Shown here: positions 1 to 5,486 of the stretch, piece by piece | Numbering within the stretch: position 1 is the first letter of the stretch | How the letters are laid out: every line of letters begins with the position of its first letter | Notes under the pieces: model-generated | What the model was told of the DNA's origin: nothing | Databases searched by the model: none | The model's input: only the letters and a program-made list of their open reading frames with translations | From: Paracoccus sp. (in: a-proteobacteria) | GTDB taxonomy: Bacteria; Pseudomonadota; Alphaproteobacteria; Rhodobacterales; Rhodobacteraceae | NCBI GenBank assembly: GCA_018056045.1 | Contig: JAGPGI010000087.1 | Coordinates: forward strand, 1 to 9,184 | Direction: 5' to 3' | Length of the DNA stretch: 9,184 bases | Position numbers and translations under genes: made by a program

Positions 1-104
1 CAATAGCGCTCGGCCTCAGCCACGGACATTTGTGGCGGCTGCGCACAGGCGGCCAGCCCCAGCATTGCCGGGGCCAGAACCATCAGCACCCGCCGGGCGG
101 CCAT
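1..104 (-). CDS. Small lipoprotein, N-terminal fragment (runs off left edge)
   Basis: Only the first 34 codons are visible; the frame is open to the left edge. The protein starts MAARRVLMVLAPAMLGLAAC, a short basic N-terminus, a hydrophobic stretch and a lipobox L17-A-A-C20. Signal peptidase II would cleave before Cys20, leaving a lipid-anchored periplasmic protein beginning CAQPPQMS. Residue +2 is Ala, which in enterobacterial rules favours the outer membrane; whether that rule holds here is unknown. The ATG (104 to 102) shares one base with the TGA of the preceding lipoprotein gene (TGATG), so translation is probably coupled. It is the second lipoprotein gene behind sdhA and, if gene order follows relatives, may lie just before sdhB. 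The function is unknown. The signal peptide and start are convincing; the rest cannot be judged. Confidence 0.72.
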   Translation of the reverse strand, partial: MAARRVLMVLAPAMLGLAACAQPPQMSVAEAERY

Positions 105-460
105 CAGGCGACGCCCTTGGCGGCAGCGGCCGCGCCCGCGATGCATTGCGAGGTCGCCGGCCGGCCCACGATCGAGGCCACCGCATTCCCCGCCCCGTCC
201 GCGCCGGAATCGGCGATGCTGGCCAGTTCCGCCGTGGTGGCGTTCTGCAGCACGCAATCGGTATAGGGCGCGACATTGGCGCCGGGCAGGCGCTTGGCCA
301 TCTCGCGGTTGACGACCACCCGGGCCGAGCTGCGGATCGCCACATCCGGCGCAGGCGTCACCTGCGGCAGCGGCATCGGCGCGGGCGCCATGCCGGGGTT
401 CTGGATCACGCAGCCCGACAGGGCCAGCGCGGCAGTGGTCAGGATCAGGGGAAGACGCAT
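104..460 (-). CDS. Small conserved lipoprotein downstream of sdhA
   Basis: This 118-residue protein begins [17 protein letters not shown], a clear lipoprotein signal with lipobox L14-S-G-C17. A Pro/Ala/Met-rich linker (about residues 22-38) separates the anchor from a small domain (about 40-118). That domain holds two cysteines, Cys69 (YTDCVLQNAT) and Cys106 (TSQCIAG), which could form a periplasmic disulfide. I chose the ATG at 460, which overlaps the sdhA stop by one base (TGATG), over the TTG one codon upstream. The same kind of overlap joins this gene to the next lipoprotein, so sdhA and both lipoprotein genes look like one coupled transcript. I know of no function. From memory, small hypothetical genes sit between sdhA and sdhB in related Rhodobacteraceae, so the position is probably conserved. 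SDH's catalytic subunits face the cytoplasm, so direct contact with the flavoprotein is unlikely. Confidence 0.85.
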   Translation of the reverse strand: MRLPLILTTAALALSGCVIQNPGMAPAPMPLPQVTPAPDVAIRSSARVVVNREMAKRLPGANVAPYTDCVLQNATTAELASIADSGADGAGNAVASIVGRPATSQCIAGAAAAAKGVA

Positions 461-2262
461 CAATAAACCCTCGCTTTGGGTGCGATCTTTTTCAGGTCGA
501 TCCCGCCCTGCTCTGCCGTGGTCAGAGGGTCAAGATGAACGGGCCGATAAGCCAGTTTAACATCGTTGCCTTCCACCCATGCAAGCGAGTGCTTGCGCCA
601 ATTGGCGTCATCCCGCTCGGGCCAGTCCTCATGCGCATGGGCGCCGCGGCTTTCCTTGCGCGCCTCGGCGGCGATGATGGTCGCAAGCGCGTTGGGCATC
701 AGGTTGGTCAGCTCCAGCGTCTCCATCAGGTCGCTGTTCCAGATCAGGCTGCGATCGGTGACCTTCAGGTCGTTGAGCTTGGCGGCGATGGACTTCATCT
801 TTTCGGCGCCCTCGGCCAGCGTCTTGTCGGTGCGGAAGACGGCGGCGTCAGCCTGCATGGTCTTTTGCATCTCGAGCCGCAGATTGGCGGTCGGGATCGA
901 GCCATTGGCATTGCGGATGCGGTCGAAGCGGTCCAGCGCCTTTTGCACGCCTTCCTTGTTGGTGGCCGGGATCGGCGCGGCGCGGTCGATCACCTCGCCG
1001 GCGCGGATGGCGGCGGCGCGGCCAAAGACCACAAGGTCGATCAGGCTGTTCGAGCCGAGGCGGTTCGCGCCATGCACGCTGGCGCAGCCCGCCTCGCCCA
1101 CCGCCATCAGGCCGGGGAAGATGCGGTCGGGGGTTTCCTCGGTCGGGTCCAGCACCTCGCCCCAATAGTTCGTGGGGATGCCGCCCATATTGTAATGCAC
1201 GGTCGGCAGGATCGGGATCGGCTCGCGCGTGACATCGACGCCGGCAAAGATCTTGGCCGATTCCGAAATGCCCGGCAGACGCTCATGCAGGCTTTCGGGC
1301 GGCAGGTGCATCAGGTTCAGGAACATGTGGTCCTTTTGCTCACCGACGCCGCGGCCTTCGCGGATCTCGATGGTGATGCAGCGCGAAACCACGTCGCGGG
1401 ACGCAAGGTCCTTATAGGTCGGCGCGTAACGCTCCATGAAGCGCTCGCCCTCGCTGTTGGTCAGGTAGCCGCCTTCGCCGCGCGCGCCCTCGGTGATCAG
1501 GCAGCCCGAGCCATAGATGCCGGTCGGGTGGAACTGCACGAACTCCATGTCCTGCAAGGGCAGGCCCGCGCGCGCCACCATGCCGCCGCCGTCGCCGGTG
1601 CAGGTATGGGCGCTGGTCGCGCTGAAATAGGCGCGGCCATAGCCGCCGGTGGCCAGCACCACCATCTTGGCGTTGAAGACATGGATGGTGCCGTCATCCA
1701 GCTTCCAGCAGACGACGCCGGTGCAGCGGCCATCGGTGATGATCAGGTCCAGCGCGAAATATTCGATGAAGAACTCGGCCTTTTCCTTCAGCGACTGGCC
1801 GTAAAGCGTGTGCAGGATGGCGTGGCCGGTGCGGTCGGCGGCGGCGCAGGTGCGCTGCACCGGGGGGCCTTCGCCGAATTCGGTGGTGTGGCCGCCAAAG
1901 GGGCGCTGATAGATCTTGCCCTCTTCGGTGCGCGAGAACGGCACGCCGTAATGTTCCAGCTCATAGACGGCCTTGGGGGCCTCGCGCGCCAGATATTCCA
2001 TGGCGTCGGTGTCGCCCAGCCAGTCCGAACCCTTGACGGTGTCGTACATGTGCCACTGCCAGTTGTCCGGCCCCATGTTCGACAGCGACGCGGCAATGCC
2101 GCCCTGTGCGGCGACGGTATGCGAGCGGGTCGGGAAAACCTTGGTCACGCAGGCGGTGCGCAGCCCCTGCTCGGCCATGCCCAGCGTCGCGCGCAGACCG
2201 GCCCCGCCGGCGCCCACGACCACCACGTCATAATCATGCGTTACATATTTGTATTCAGCCAT
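460..2262 (-). CDS. sdhA: Succinate dehydrogenase flavoprotein subunit
   Basis: SdhA is the FAD-carrying catalytic subunit of complex II. It oxidises succinate to fumarate on the cytoplasmic face of the inner membrane and passes electrons through SdhB iron-sulfur clusters to quinone. The protein is full length (600 aa). An FAD-binding GAGGAGL motif lies at 17-23. His48 in [11 protein letters not shown] is the covalent FAD attachment residue. Active-site residues of the family are present: His245 (QFHPTGIYG), Glu258 and Arg261 region ([11 protein letters not shown]), Arg289 (ASRDVVSR), His356 ([13 protein letters not shown]) and Arg401 ([10 protein letters not shown]). The C-terminal helical domain (about 450-600) ends with the usual basic [12 protein letters not shown] tail. 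No key residue is missing, so the enzyme should be active. It starts 12 bp after sdhD and its TGA overlaps the next gene's ATG. sdhB is not adjacent; lipoprotein genes intervene. Confidence 0.98.
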   Translation of the reverse strand: MAEYKYVTHDYDVVVVGAGGAGLRATLGMAEQGLRTACVTKVFPTRSHTVAAQGGIAASLSNMGPDNWQWHMYDTVKGSDWLGDTDAMEYLAREAPKAVYELEHYGVPFSRTEEGKIYQRPFGGHTTEFGEGPPVQRTCAAADRTGHAILHTLYGQSLKEKAEFFIEYFALDLIITDGRCTGVVCWKLDDGTIHVFNAKMVVLATGGYGRAYFSATSAHTCTGDGGGMVARAGLPLQDMEFVQFHPTGIYGSGCLITEGARGEGGYLTNSEGERFMERYAPTYKDLASRDVVSRCITIEIREGRGVGEQKDHMFLNLMHLPPESLHERLPGISESAKIFAGVDVTREPIPILPTVHYNMGGIPTNYWGEVLDPTEETPDRIFPGLMAVGEAGCASVHGANRLGSNSLIDLVVFGRAAAIRAGEVIDRAAPIPATNKEGVQKALDRFDRIRNANGSIPTANLRLEMQKTMQADAAVFRTDKTLAEGAEKMKSIAAKLNDLKVTDRSLIWNSDLMETLELTNLMPNALATIIAAEARKESRGAHAHEDWPERDDANWRKHSLAWVEGNDVKLAYRPVHLDPLTTAEQGGIDLKKIAPKARVY

Positions 2263-2274
2263 GGCGTGGTTTCC

Positions 2275-2664
2275 TCAGACGACGACGATCGCGCCCAGCC
2301 CCATGCGGGCCAGCGCGTAAAGGGCACAGGCGATGACCGCCCAGCCGAAGATGACAGAAGCGATGATCGCCGCCTTGCGGGCGCCGCCATGCAAGTAATC
2401 GTCGATCATGATCCGCGTGCCCTTGATGAAGTGGATCATGCCCACGGTCACGAACAGCGCGGTGATGATGGCCGGGAAGGGACGGCCGAAATAGATGACC
2501 AGCAATTCCTGCGGCAAACCGATCGCGCAGGCGACGGTGATCATGAACAGCGGCGTCAGCACAAGCAGCGCGACGGCGGTGACGGTCATGGCCCAGTGGT
2601 GCTGCGTGCCCGAATGGGCGGAACCCAGACCTTCGGCGGCTTTCAGCGGGGTAATATAGCGCAT
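2275..2664 (-). CDS. sdhD: Succinate dehydrogenase hydrophobic membrane anchor subunit
   Basis: SdhD (129 aa) is one of the two membrane anchors of complex II and helps bind heme b and quinone. An N-terminal amphipathic part with the typical GSAHSGTQHHW segment (14-24) precedes three predicted membrane helices at about 26-50, 62-82 and 98-118. The signature GMIHFIKGTRIMIDDY (75-90) contains His78, the likely heme b axial ligand, and Asp89-Tyr90, the likely quinone-site pair. The His-to-Tyr spacing of 12 equals E. coli SdhD His71 to Tyr83. The start ATG at 2664 has an AGGG-type ribosome site just upstream and follows sdhC by 13 bp; sdhA follows after 12 bp. The order sdhC-sdhD-sdhA is the common alphaproteobacterial one. 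SdhC and SdhD are told apart here by their signatures, not by position alone. Confidence 0.95.
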   Translation of the reverse strand: MRYITPLKAAEGLGSAHSGTQHHWAMTVTAVALLVLTPLFMITVACAIGLPQELLVIYFGRPFPAIITALFVTVGMIHFIKGTRIMIDDYLHGGARKAAIIASVIFGWAVIACALYALARMGLGAIVVV

Positions 2665-2677
2665 GATCCCTGCCCTT

Positions 2678-3070
2678 TCAGAAAATGAAGAAGACGATCA
2701 GCGTCAGCACGGCCAGACCGACCGAACCGGCGATCAGCGCCTGACTGGATTTCTGCGCCTGCTCGATCTCGAGGCCATAGCCCGCATCATAAAACAGGTG
2801 CCGGATTCCGGCCAGCAGGTGATACCACAGCGCCCACATCGAGCCGGTCAGGATGATGAAGCCCAGCCAGGACCGCACCACCCAGTCGGCGCAGGCGAAT
2901 GCACCGGGCGAGCTGACGGCGGCCAAGAGCCACCAGACGATCAGCACGATGCCCGCGACCAGCGCATGGCCGGTGATGCGGGTCAGGATCGAGGTGATTG
3001 CGGCAAGGGGCAGGCGGTAAACCTGCAGATGCGGTGACAGCGGCCGGTTGCCCCGGTTGACGTCAGCCAT
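2678..3070 (-). CDS. sdhC: Succinate dehydrogenase cytochrome b556 subunit
   Basis: SdhC (130 aa) is the cytochrome b subunit of complex II and shares heme b and the quinone site with SdhD. The N-terminus MADVNRGNRPLSPHLQVYRL carries the family signature RPLSPHLQVYR. It is followed by SILTRITGHAL, whose Ser27 and Arg31 correspond to the E. coli quinone-site residues. His84 in WYHLLAGIRHLFYDAG is the expected heme ligand; His91 and Asp95 belong to the same signature. There are three membrane helices at about 33-52, 66-88 and 108-130. The frame stays open 50 codons further upstream, but ATG 3070 is the right start: it has AGGAGA seven bases ahead, and the extra residues are charged and unlike SdhC. 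It is the first sdh gene, behind a 227-bp gap with strong palindromes, so the operon promoter is probably there. Confidence 0.96.
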   Translation of the reverse strand: MADVNRGNRPLSPHLQVYRLPLAAITSILTRITGHALVAGIVLIVWWLLAAVSSPGAFACADWVVRSWLGFIILTGSMWALWYHLLAGIRHLFYDAGYGLEIEQAQKSSQALIAGSVGLAVLTLIVFFIF

Positions 3071-3077
3071 GTTGCGC

Positions 3078-3083
3078 TCTCCT
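3078..3083 (-). promoter_or_regulatory. Ribosome binding site of sdhC (decides the start)
   Basis: On the minus strand AGGAGA lies seven bases before ATG 3070. It fixes the sdhC start and rules out the longer reading that would begin at 3220. Confidence 0.85.
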
Positions 3084-3222
3084 GCGTTCAGGGGCCCTCG
3101 GCGCGTCGGCTGGCGGCGAGGGCTGGCCGGGATTTTCGTTTTTTTCGCTTCTAGTCGTTTTCTGGCATCTGTCACGGAAGGATTCCAGACGAAAGGTGGA
3201 ACTCTTCCGATTTTCGGCATTT

Positions 3223-3255
3223 GTGATCACGCAATTGCGTGCTGTGATCACAGCA
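3223..3255. promoter_or_regulatory. Cluster of perfect palindromes upstream of sdhC, probable operator array
   Basis: Three perfect palindromes tile these 33 bases. They are GTGATCAC (3223-3230), CACGCAATTGCGTG (3228-3241) and TGCTGTGATCACAGCA (3240-3255). The first and third share the core GTGATCAC, and their centres are 21 bp apart, about two helical turns, so bound dimers would lie on the same face of the DNA. The middle palindrome is centred between them with a different core. The block lies 153-185 bp before the sdhC start and 43 bp after the stop of the gene upstream. Palindromes of this size suit dimeric regulators of the GntR/FadR, MarR or CRP/FNR type; I cannot name the regulator. 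The centres are too close for both long palindromes to act as independent hairpins, and no U-tract follows, so a terminator is unlikely. I see no convincing -35/-10 pair nearby. Confidence 0.6.
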
Positions 3256-3275
3256 AGCGTCATGGTGGCGGTATC

Positions 3276-3285
3276 AGTCCGGACT
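3276..3285. promoter_or_regulatory. 10-bp perfect palindrome AGTCCGGACT
   Basis: AGTCCGGACT is a perfect palindrome about 14 bp after the stop of the exported-protein gene and 20 bp before the operator cluster on the plus strand. It differs in core from the GTGATCAC sites. It could be another protein-binding site or chance; a 10-bp palindrome is weak evidence by itself. Confidence 0.25.
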
Positions 3286-3297
3286 CAGGCAGAAGAC

Positions 3298-3768
3298 TCA
3301 GTGCAGCTCTTCCATGACGCTGCTCATCTGACTGCTGAAGGTCATGAAGATCACCTTCTCCTCGCCACCAAGCGGGGCCGAGGTCAGAAGCAGCGACATT
3401 ATACCGTGCCCCGGCGGCCTGACGGCAAAAAGCGTCATCTCCTGCACCATGCCGCCGACCTCACGACGCTGCAGCACGGTCGAGCAATCGGTGAAACCGC
3501 CCTGAAACAACACCGGCAATTGCCCCATCACTTCGCCGTAGCGGGCCTCGGCATCGCTGACGAAAGGCGTCGCGATGCGATAGAACTGCGCGTATTCACC
3601 CTTGAGGAAATGCGCCTTGGCCGCCTCGAGCACCGGCACTGGTGGCACGCCGTTCAGCGCGCAGGCCGGCTCGGCGGCCGTGGCGGGCAGGACCTGCGCC
3701 CCCATCAGCGCCCCGACAAGCATCGCGGTCAGCAGCAATGATTTTGTGATCACTCGCTGCCGGCTCAT
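3298..3768 (-). CDS. Small exported protein of unknown function
   Basis: I do not recognise this 156-residue protein. The N-terminus MSRQRVITKSLLLTAMLVGA has basic residues and then a hydrophobic core to about residue 30. It ends in LPATAAEPAC, a likely signal peptidase I site after Ala32. The mature part has two cysteines, Cys36 and Cys95 (GFTDCSTVLQRR), which could pair in the periplasm. There are no further membrane helices. The C-terminal half alternates hydrophobic and polar residues (EMTLFAVRPPG; KVIFMTFSSQMSS), suggesting beta structure. The ATG overlaps the stop of the DUF1737-like gene by four bases (ATGA), so the two are translationally coupled. It is the last gene before the sdhC regulatory gap. 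A GTGATCAC core like those upstream of sdhC lies inside its first codons (3745-3752). Confidence 0.82.
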   Translation of the reverse strand: MSRQRVITKSLLLTAMLVGALMGAQVLPATAAEPACALNGVPPVPVLEAAKAHFLKGEYAQFYRIATPFVSDAEARYGEVMGQLPVLFQGGFTDCSTVLQRREVGGMVQEMTLFAVRPPGHGIMSLLLTSAPLGGEEKVIFMTFSSQMSSVMEELH

Positions 3769-3971
3769 TGCTGGCCGAGTTTCATCTCGGGATGATATTC
3801 GGTCTCGACGACCTTGGTGACGGCCTGGGAACAGCGCATCACGCCGCGCGACGCGTCAAAGGCCATGCTGGGACTGCCATGCAGCTCCCAGCCCTTCGAC
3901 AGCGCCAGACTGACCTTGTGGCAGAAGGCCGAGGTGTCGTCCTCGGTTAACAGGCGATAGATTTTCGACAT
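3765..3971 (-). CDS. DUF1737-like small protein
   Basis: This 68-residue soluble protein begins MSKIYRLLTEDDTSAFCHKV and has the pattern of DUF1737 proteins: an N-terminal helix ending in LSKGWELHGSPSMAFD (25-39), then a short strand and a variable tail. The family is small and of unknown function. There is no signal peptide or membrane segment. Two cysteines (Cys17, Cys47) are present but have no metal-site spacing. It starts 15 bp after the NnrU-family gene behind a GGAAGGGG ribosome site, and its TGA overlaps the next ATG by four bases. Family assignment is from memory of the GWELxGxP-type motif. Confidence 0.82.
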   Translation of the reverse strand: MSKIYRLLTEDDTSAFCHKVSLALSKGWELHGSPSMAFDASRGVMRCSQAVTKVVETEYHPEMKLGQQ

Positions 3972-3986
3972 TCCCGGCCCCTTCCA

Positions 3987-4529
3987 TCAAGCCCCGAACG
4001 GGTTATAGCCAAGCCAGGCGTGGATCAGCCCCACGACCAGCGTCACGATGACCGCGCCCGCCACGGCCATCAGTTCCTTGCGCAGCGGCACCTCGTCCGA
4101 GGGCGGGGTCCAGTCGGGCACGGCACGGTTGATCACCGCCATCTCGACCAGCGCCCAGACGCCCAGCCCGCCAAACAGCACGAATGACGGCAGATCGCCA
4201 TTCGGCAGCAGATGCGCAAAGGCCCAGAGCGCAAAGCCGGTCAGTTGCGGATGACGCAGGTGATGGGTGATCCGCGTCTTCATCCCCGAGGCCGCGTAAA
4301 GATAGAATGCCAGCAGAACCAGCAGGTTGTTGATGCCCTTCAAGGGCGCCGAGGCACCCCACCAATAGGGGCCGTCCGCCATCCGGTAGCCAATGACCAT
4401 CAGCAGCACCGAGACAGCCAGCGCGGCGGCGACGCCGCCCCGGCCGATGCGGTCGCGCAGCCCCGGCGCGAGGCGTTTCAGCAGATGCGCCGTCCACCAG
4501 AGCGCGACCCCAAGGATCAGAATGAACAT
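3987..4529 (-). CDS. NnrU-family integral membrane protein
   Basis: This 180-residue membrane protein matches the NnrU family. Predicted helices lie near 1-19, 34-50, 66-82, 96-110, 115-135 and 152-175. The most conserved block is HHLRHPQLTGFALWAFAHLL (89-108), followed by NGDLPSFVLFGG; His93, His106 and His170 are candidates for a buried cofactor or active site. The family takes its name from a gene needed in Rhodobacter for nitrogen-oxide metabolism, and it is related to the heme-containing carotenoid isomerase Z-ISO. Neither activity can be claimed here, as no denitrification or carotenoid gene is nearby. The start at 4529 has only a distant AAGG as ribosome site. It lies 44 bp after the Mcl2-like gene and 15 bp before the DUF1737-like gene. 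Confidence 0.88.
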   Translation of the reverse strand: MFILILGVALWWTAHLLKRLAPGLRDRIGRGGVAAALAVSVLLMVIGYRMADGPYWWGASAPLKGINNLLVLLAFYLYAASGMKTRITHHLRHPQLTGFALWAFAHLLPNGDLPSFVLFGGLGVWALVEMAVINRAVPDWTPPSDEVPLRKELMAVAGAVIVTLVVGLIHAWLGYNPFGA

Positions 4530-4573
4530 CTGGCTTCGCCTTTCGCTGGATGTTGGTCGCGCTTACGTTGTCA

Positions 4574-5410
4574 TCATGCGCCGCGCGACGCAATCGCCTC
4601 GGCCATGGCCAGCGTGGCGCGGGCGGTCTCGACATGCAGGTTCTCGACGATGCGGCCGTCCAGCACGGCGACGCCCCGGCCCTGGACGCGGGCCTCGTCG
4701 AAGCTGGCAATCTGGCGCCGGGCAAGGTCGATCTCGGCCGGCGAAGGGGCAAACACCTCATTCGCGACGGCAAGCTGATCGGGGTGGATCAGGGTCTTGC
4801 CGTCAAAGCCCATGTCGCGGCCCTGCTCGCATTCGGCGCGCAGCCCCGGCAGGTCGCGATAGGCATTGTAGACCCCGTCGAGGATGATCCGGCCATGGGC
4901 GCGGGCGGCCAGCAGGCACAGCCCCAGCCCGGCCATCAGCGGCAGGCGGTCGGGGCGAAAGCGGGCGTGCAGGTCCTTGGCCAGATCGTTGCTGCCCATG
5001 ACCATGCCGGTCAGTCGCGGATGGGCAGCGATCTCGGTGGCGTGCAGCACGCCCTCGGGGGTCTCGAGCATGGCCCAGAGCGGCGTGGTCGGGATCAGCG
5101 CCGCCGCCCGGTCCAGCACGGCGCCGCGGCCGACCTTGGGGATCAGCACCGCATCGGCGCTGCGGGCGAAAACCCTTGCATCGGCCTCGCCCCATTCGGT
5201 GTCGAGGCCGTTGATCCTGACGATCCGCGCGCGGCCGCCGTAATCCGACAGCAGCGCCCGCGCCAGCAGCTCGCGGGCCGCCACTTTCTCGGCCGGGGTC
5301 ACCGCATCCTCGAGGTCAAAGATGATCGCATCGGCCGGCAGGTCGCGGGCCTTTTCCATGGCCCGGGCATTGGCTGCAGGGATATAGAGAACCGAGCGAT
5401 AGGGGATCAT
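4574..5410 (-). CDS. mcl2: Malyl-CoA thioesterase / CitE-like CoA-ester lyase family (Mcl2-like)
   Basis: This 278-residue protein belongs to the HpcH/HpaI aldolase-citrate lyase beta (CitE) family, a TIM barrel using Mg2+ on malyl-CoA-type substrates. Visible family elements are SVLYIPAANARAMEKA (6-21), IIFDLEDAV (29-37), Arg65 in RIVRING, VLIPKVG (88-94), Glu116 in MLETPEG and Asp142 in GSNDLAKD as the likely Mg2+ ligands, and GFDGKTLIHPDQL (201-213). It is shorter than true malyl-CoA lyases (about 318 aa). In R. sphaeroides the short paralogue Mcl2 is a (3S)-malyl-CoA thioesterase of the ethylmalonyl-CoA pathway and, as I recall, lies between mdh and sdh, which supports that name. The longer frame starting at 5473 is rejected: ATG 5410 has GAGG five bases upstream and starts directly on the first barrel strand. 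Substrate is inferred, not shown. Confidence 0.85.
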   Translation of the reverse strand: MIPYRSVLYIPAANARAMEKARDLPADAIIFDLEDAVTPAEKVAARELLARALLSDYGGRARIVRINGLDTEWGEADARVFARSADAVLIPKVGRGAVLDRAAALIPTTPLWAMLETPEGVLHATEIAAHPRLTGMVMGSNDLAKDLHARFRPDRLPLMAGLGLCLLAARAHGRIILDGVYNAYRDLPGLRAECEQGRDMGFDGKTLIHPDQLAVANEVFAPSPAEIDLARRQIASFDEARVQGRGVAVLDGRIVENLHVETARATLAMAEAIASRGA

Positions 5411-5415
5411 CGCGA

Positions 5416-5419
5416 CCTC
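5416..5419 (-). promoter_or_regulatory. Ribosome binding site of the Mcl2-like gene (decides the start)
   Basis: GAGG on the minus strand, five bases before ATG 5410, supports this start over the in-frame ATG at 5473. Confidence 0.65.
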
Positions 5420-5486
5420 GCATTGAAGTTCATATTTCGCCGCAAGATTGGCGATTTGCTGGAAAATTCGCAAGTGGCGAAAGCAG

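Noticed and set aside
461..463. TTG start one codon before the lipoprotein ATG at 460
   Set aside because: ATG 460 gives the usual one-base TGATG overlap with sdhA and matches the arrangement of the next gene; TTG adds a single Met with no benefit.
535..2688. Very long open frame (717 codons) on the plus strand opposite sdhA and sdhD
   Set aside because: It is the antisense shadow of real genes in GC-rich DNA. Its translation is Gly/Ala/Arg/His-rich low-complexity text with no family motif, while the minus strand encodes full SdhA and SdhD.
3071..3220. Upstream extension of sdhC to 3220
   Set aside because: The added 50 residues are basic and proline-rich and unlike SdhC; AGGAGA before ATG 3070 gives the normal start.
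3223..3255. Reading the palindromes before sdhC as a transcription terminator for the upstream gene
   Set aside because: The stems are short and separate, rich in A/T at their centres, and have no T-tract after them; 8-16 bp perfect palindromes without a loop suit protein binding better.
3987..4529. Assigning a denitrification role to the NnrU-family gene
   Set aside because: No nir, nor, nos or FNR-type site is seen nearby; family membership alone does not give the role.
5411..5473. Upstream extension of the Mcl2-like protein to 5473 (MRIFQQIANL...)
   Set aside because: ATG 5410 has GAGG five bases ahead and begins at the first barrel strand. The extension could only be real if the family in this genus is longer, which I do not recall.
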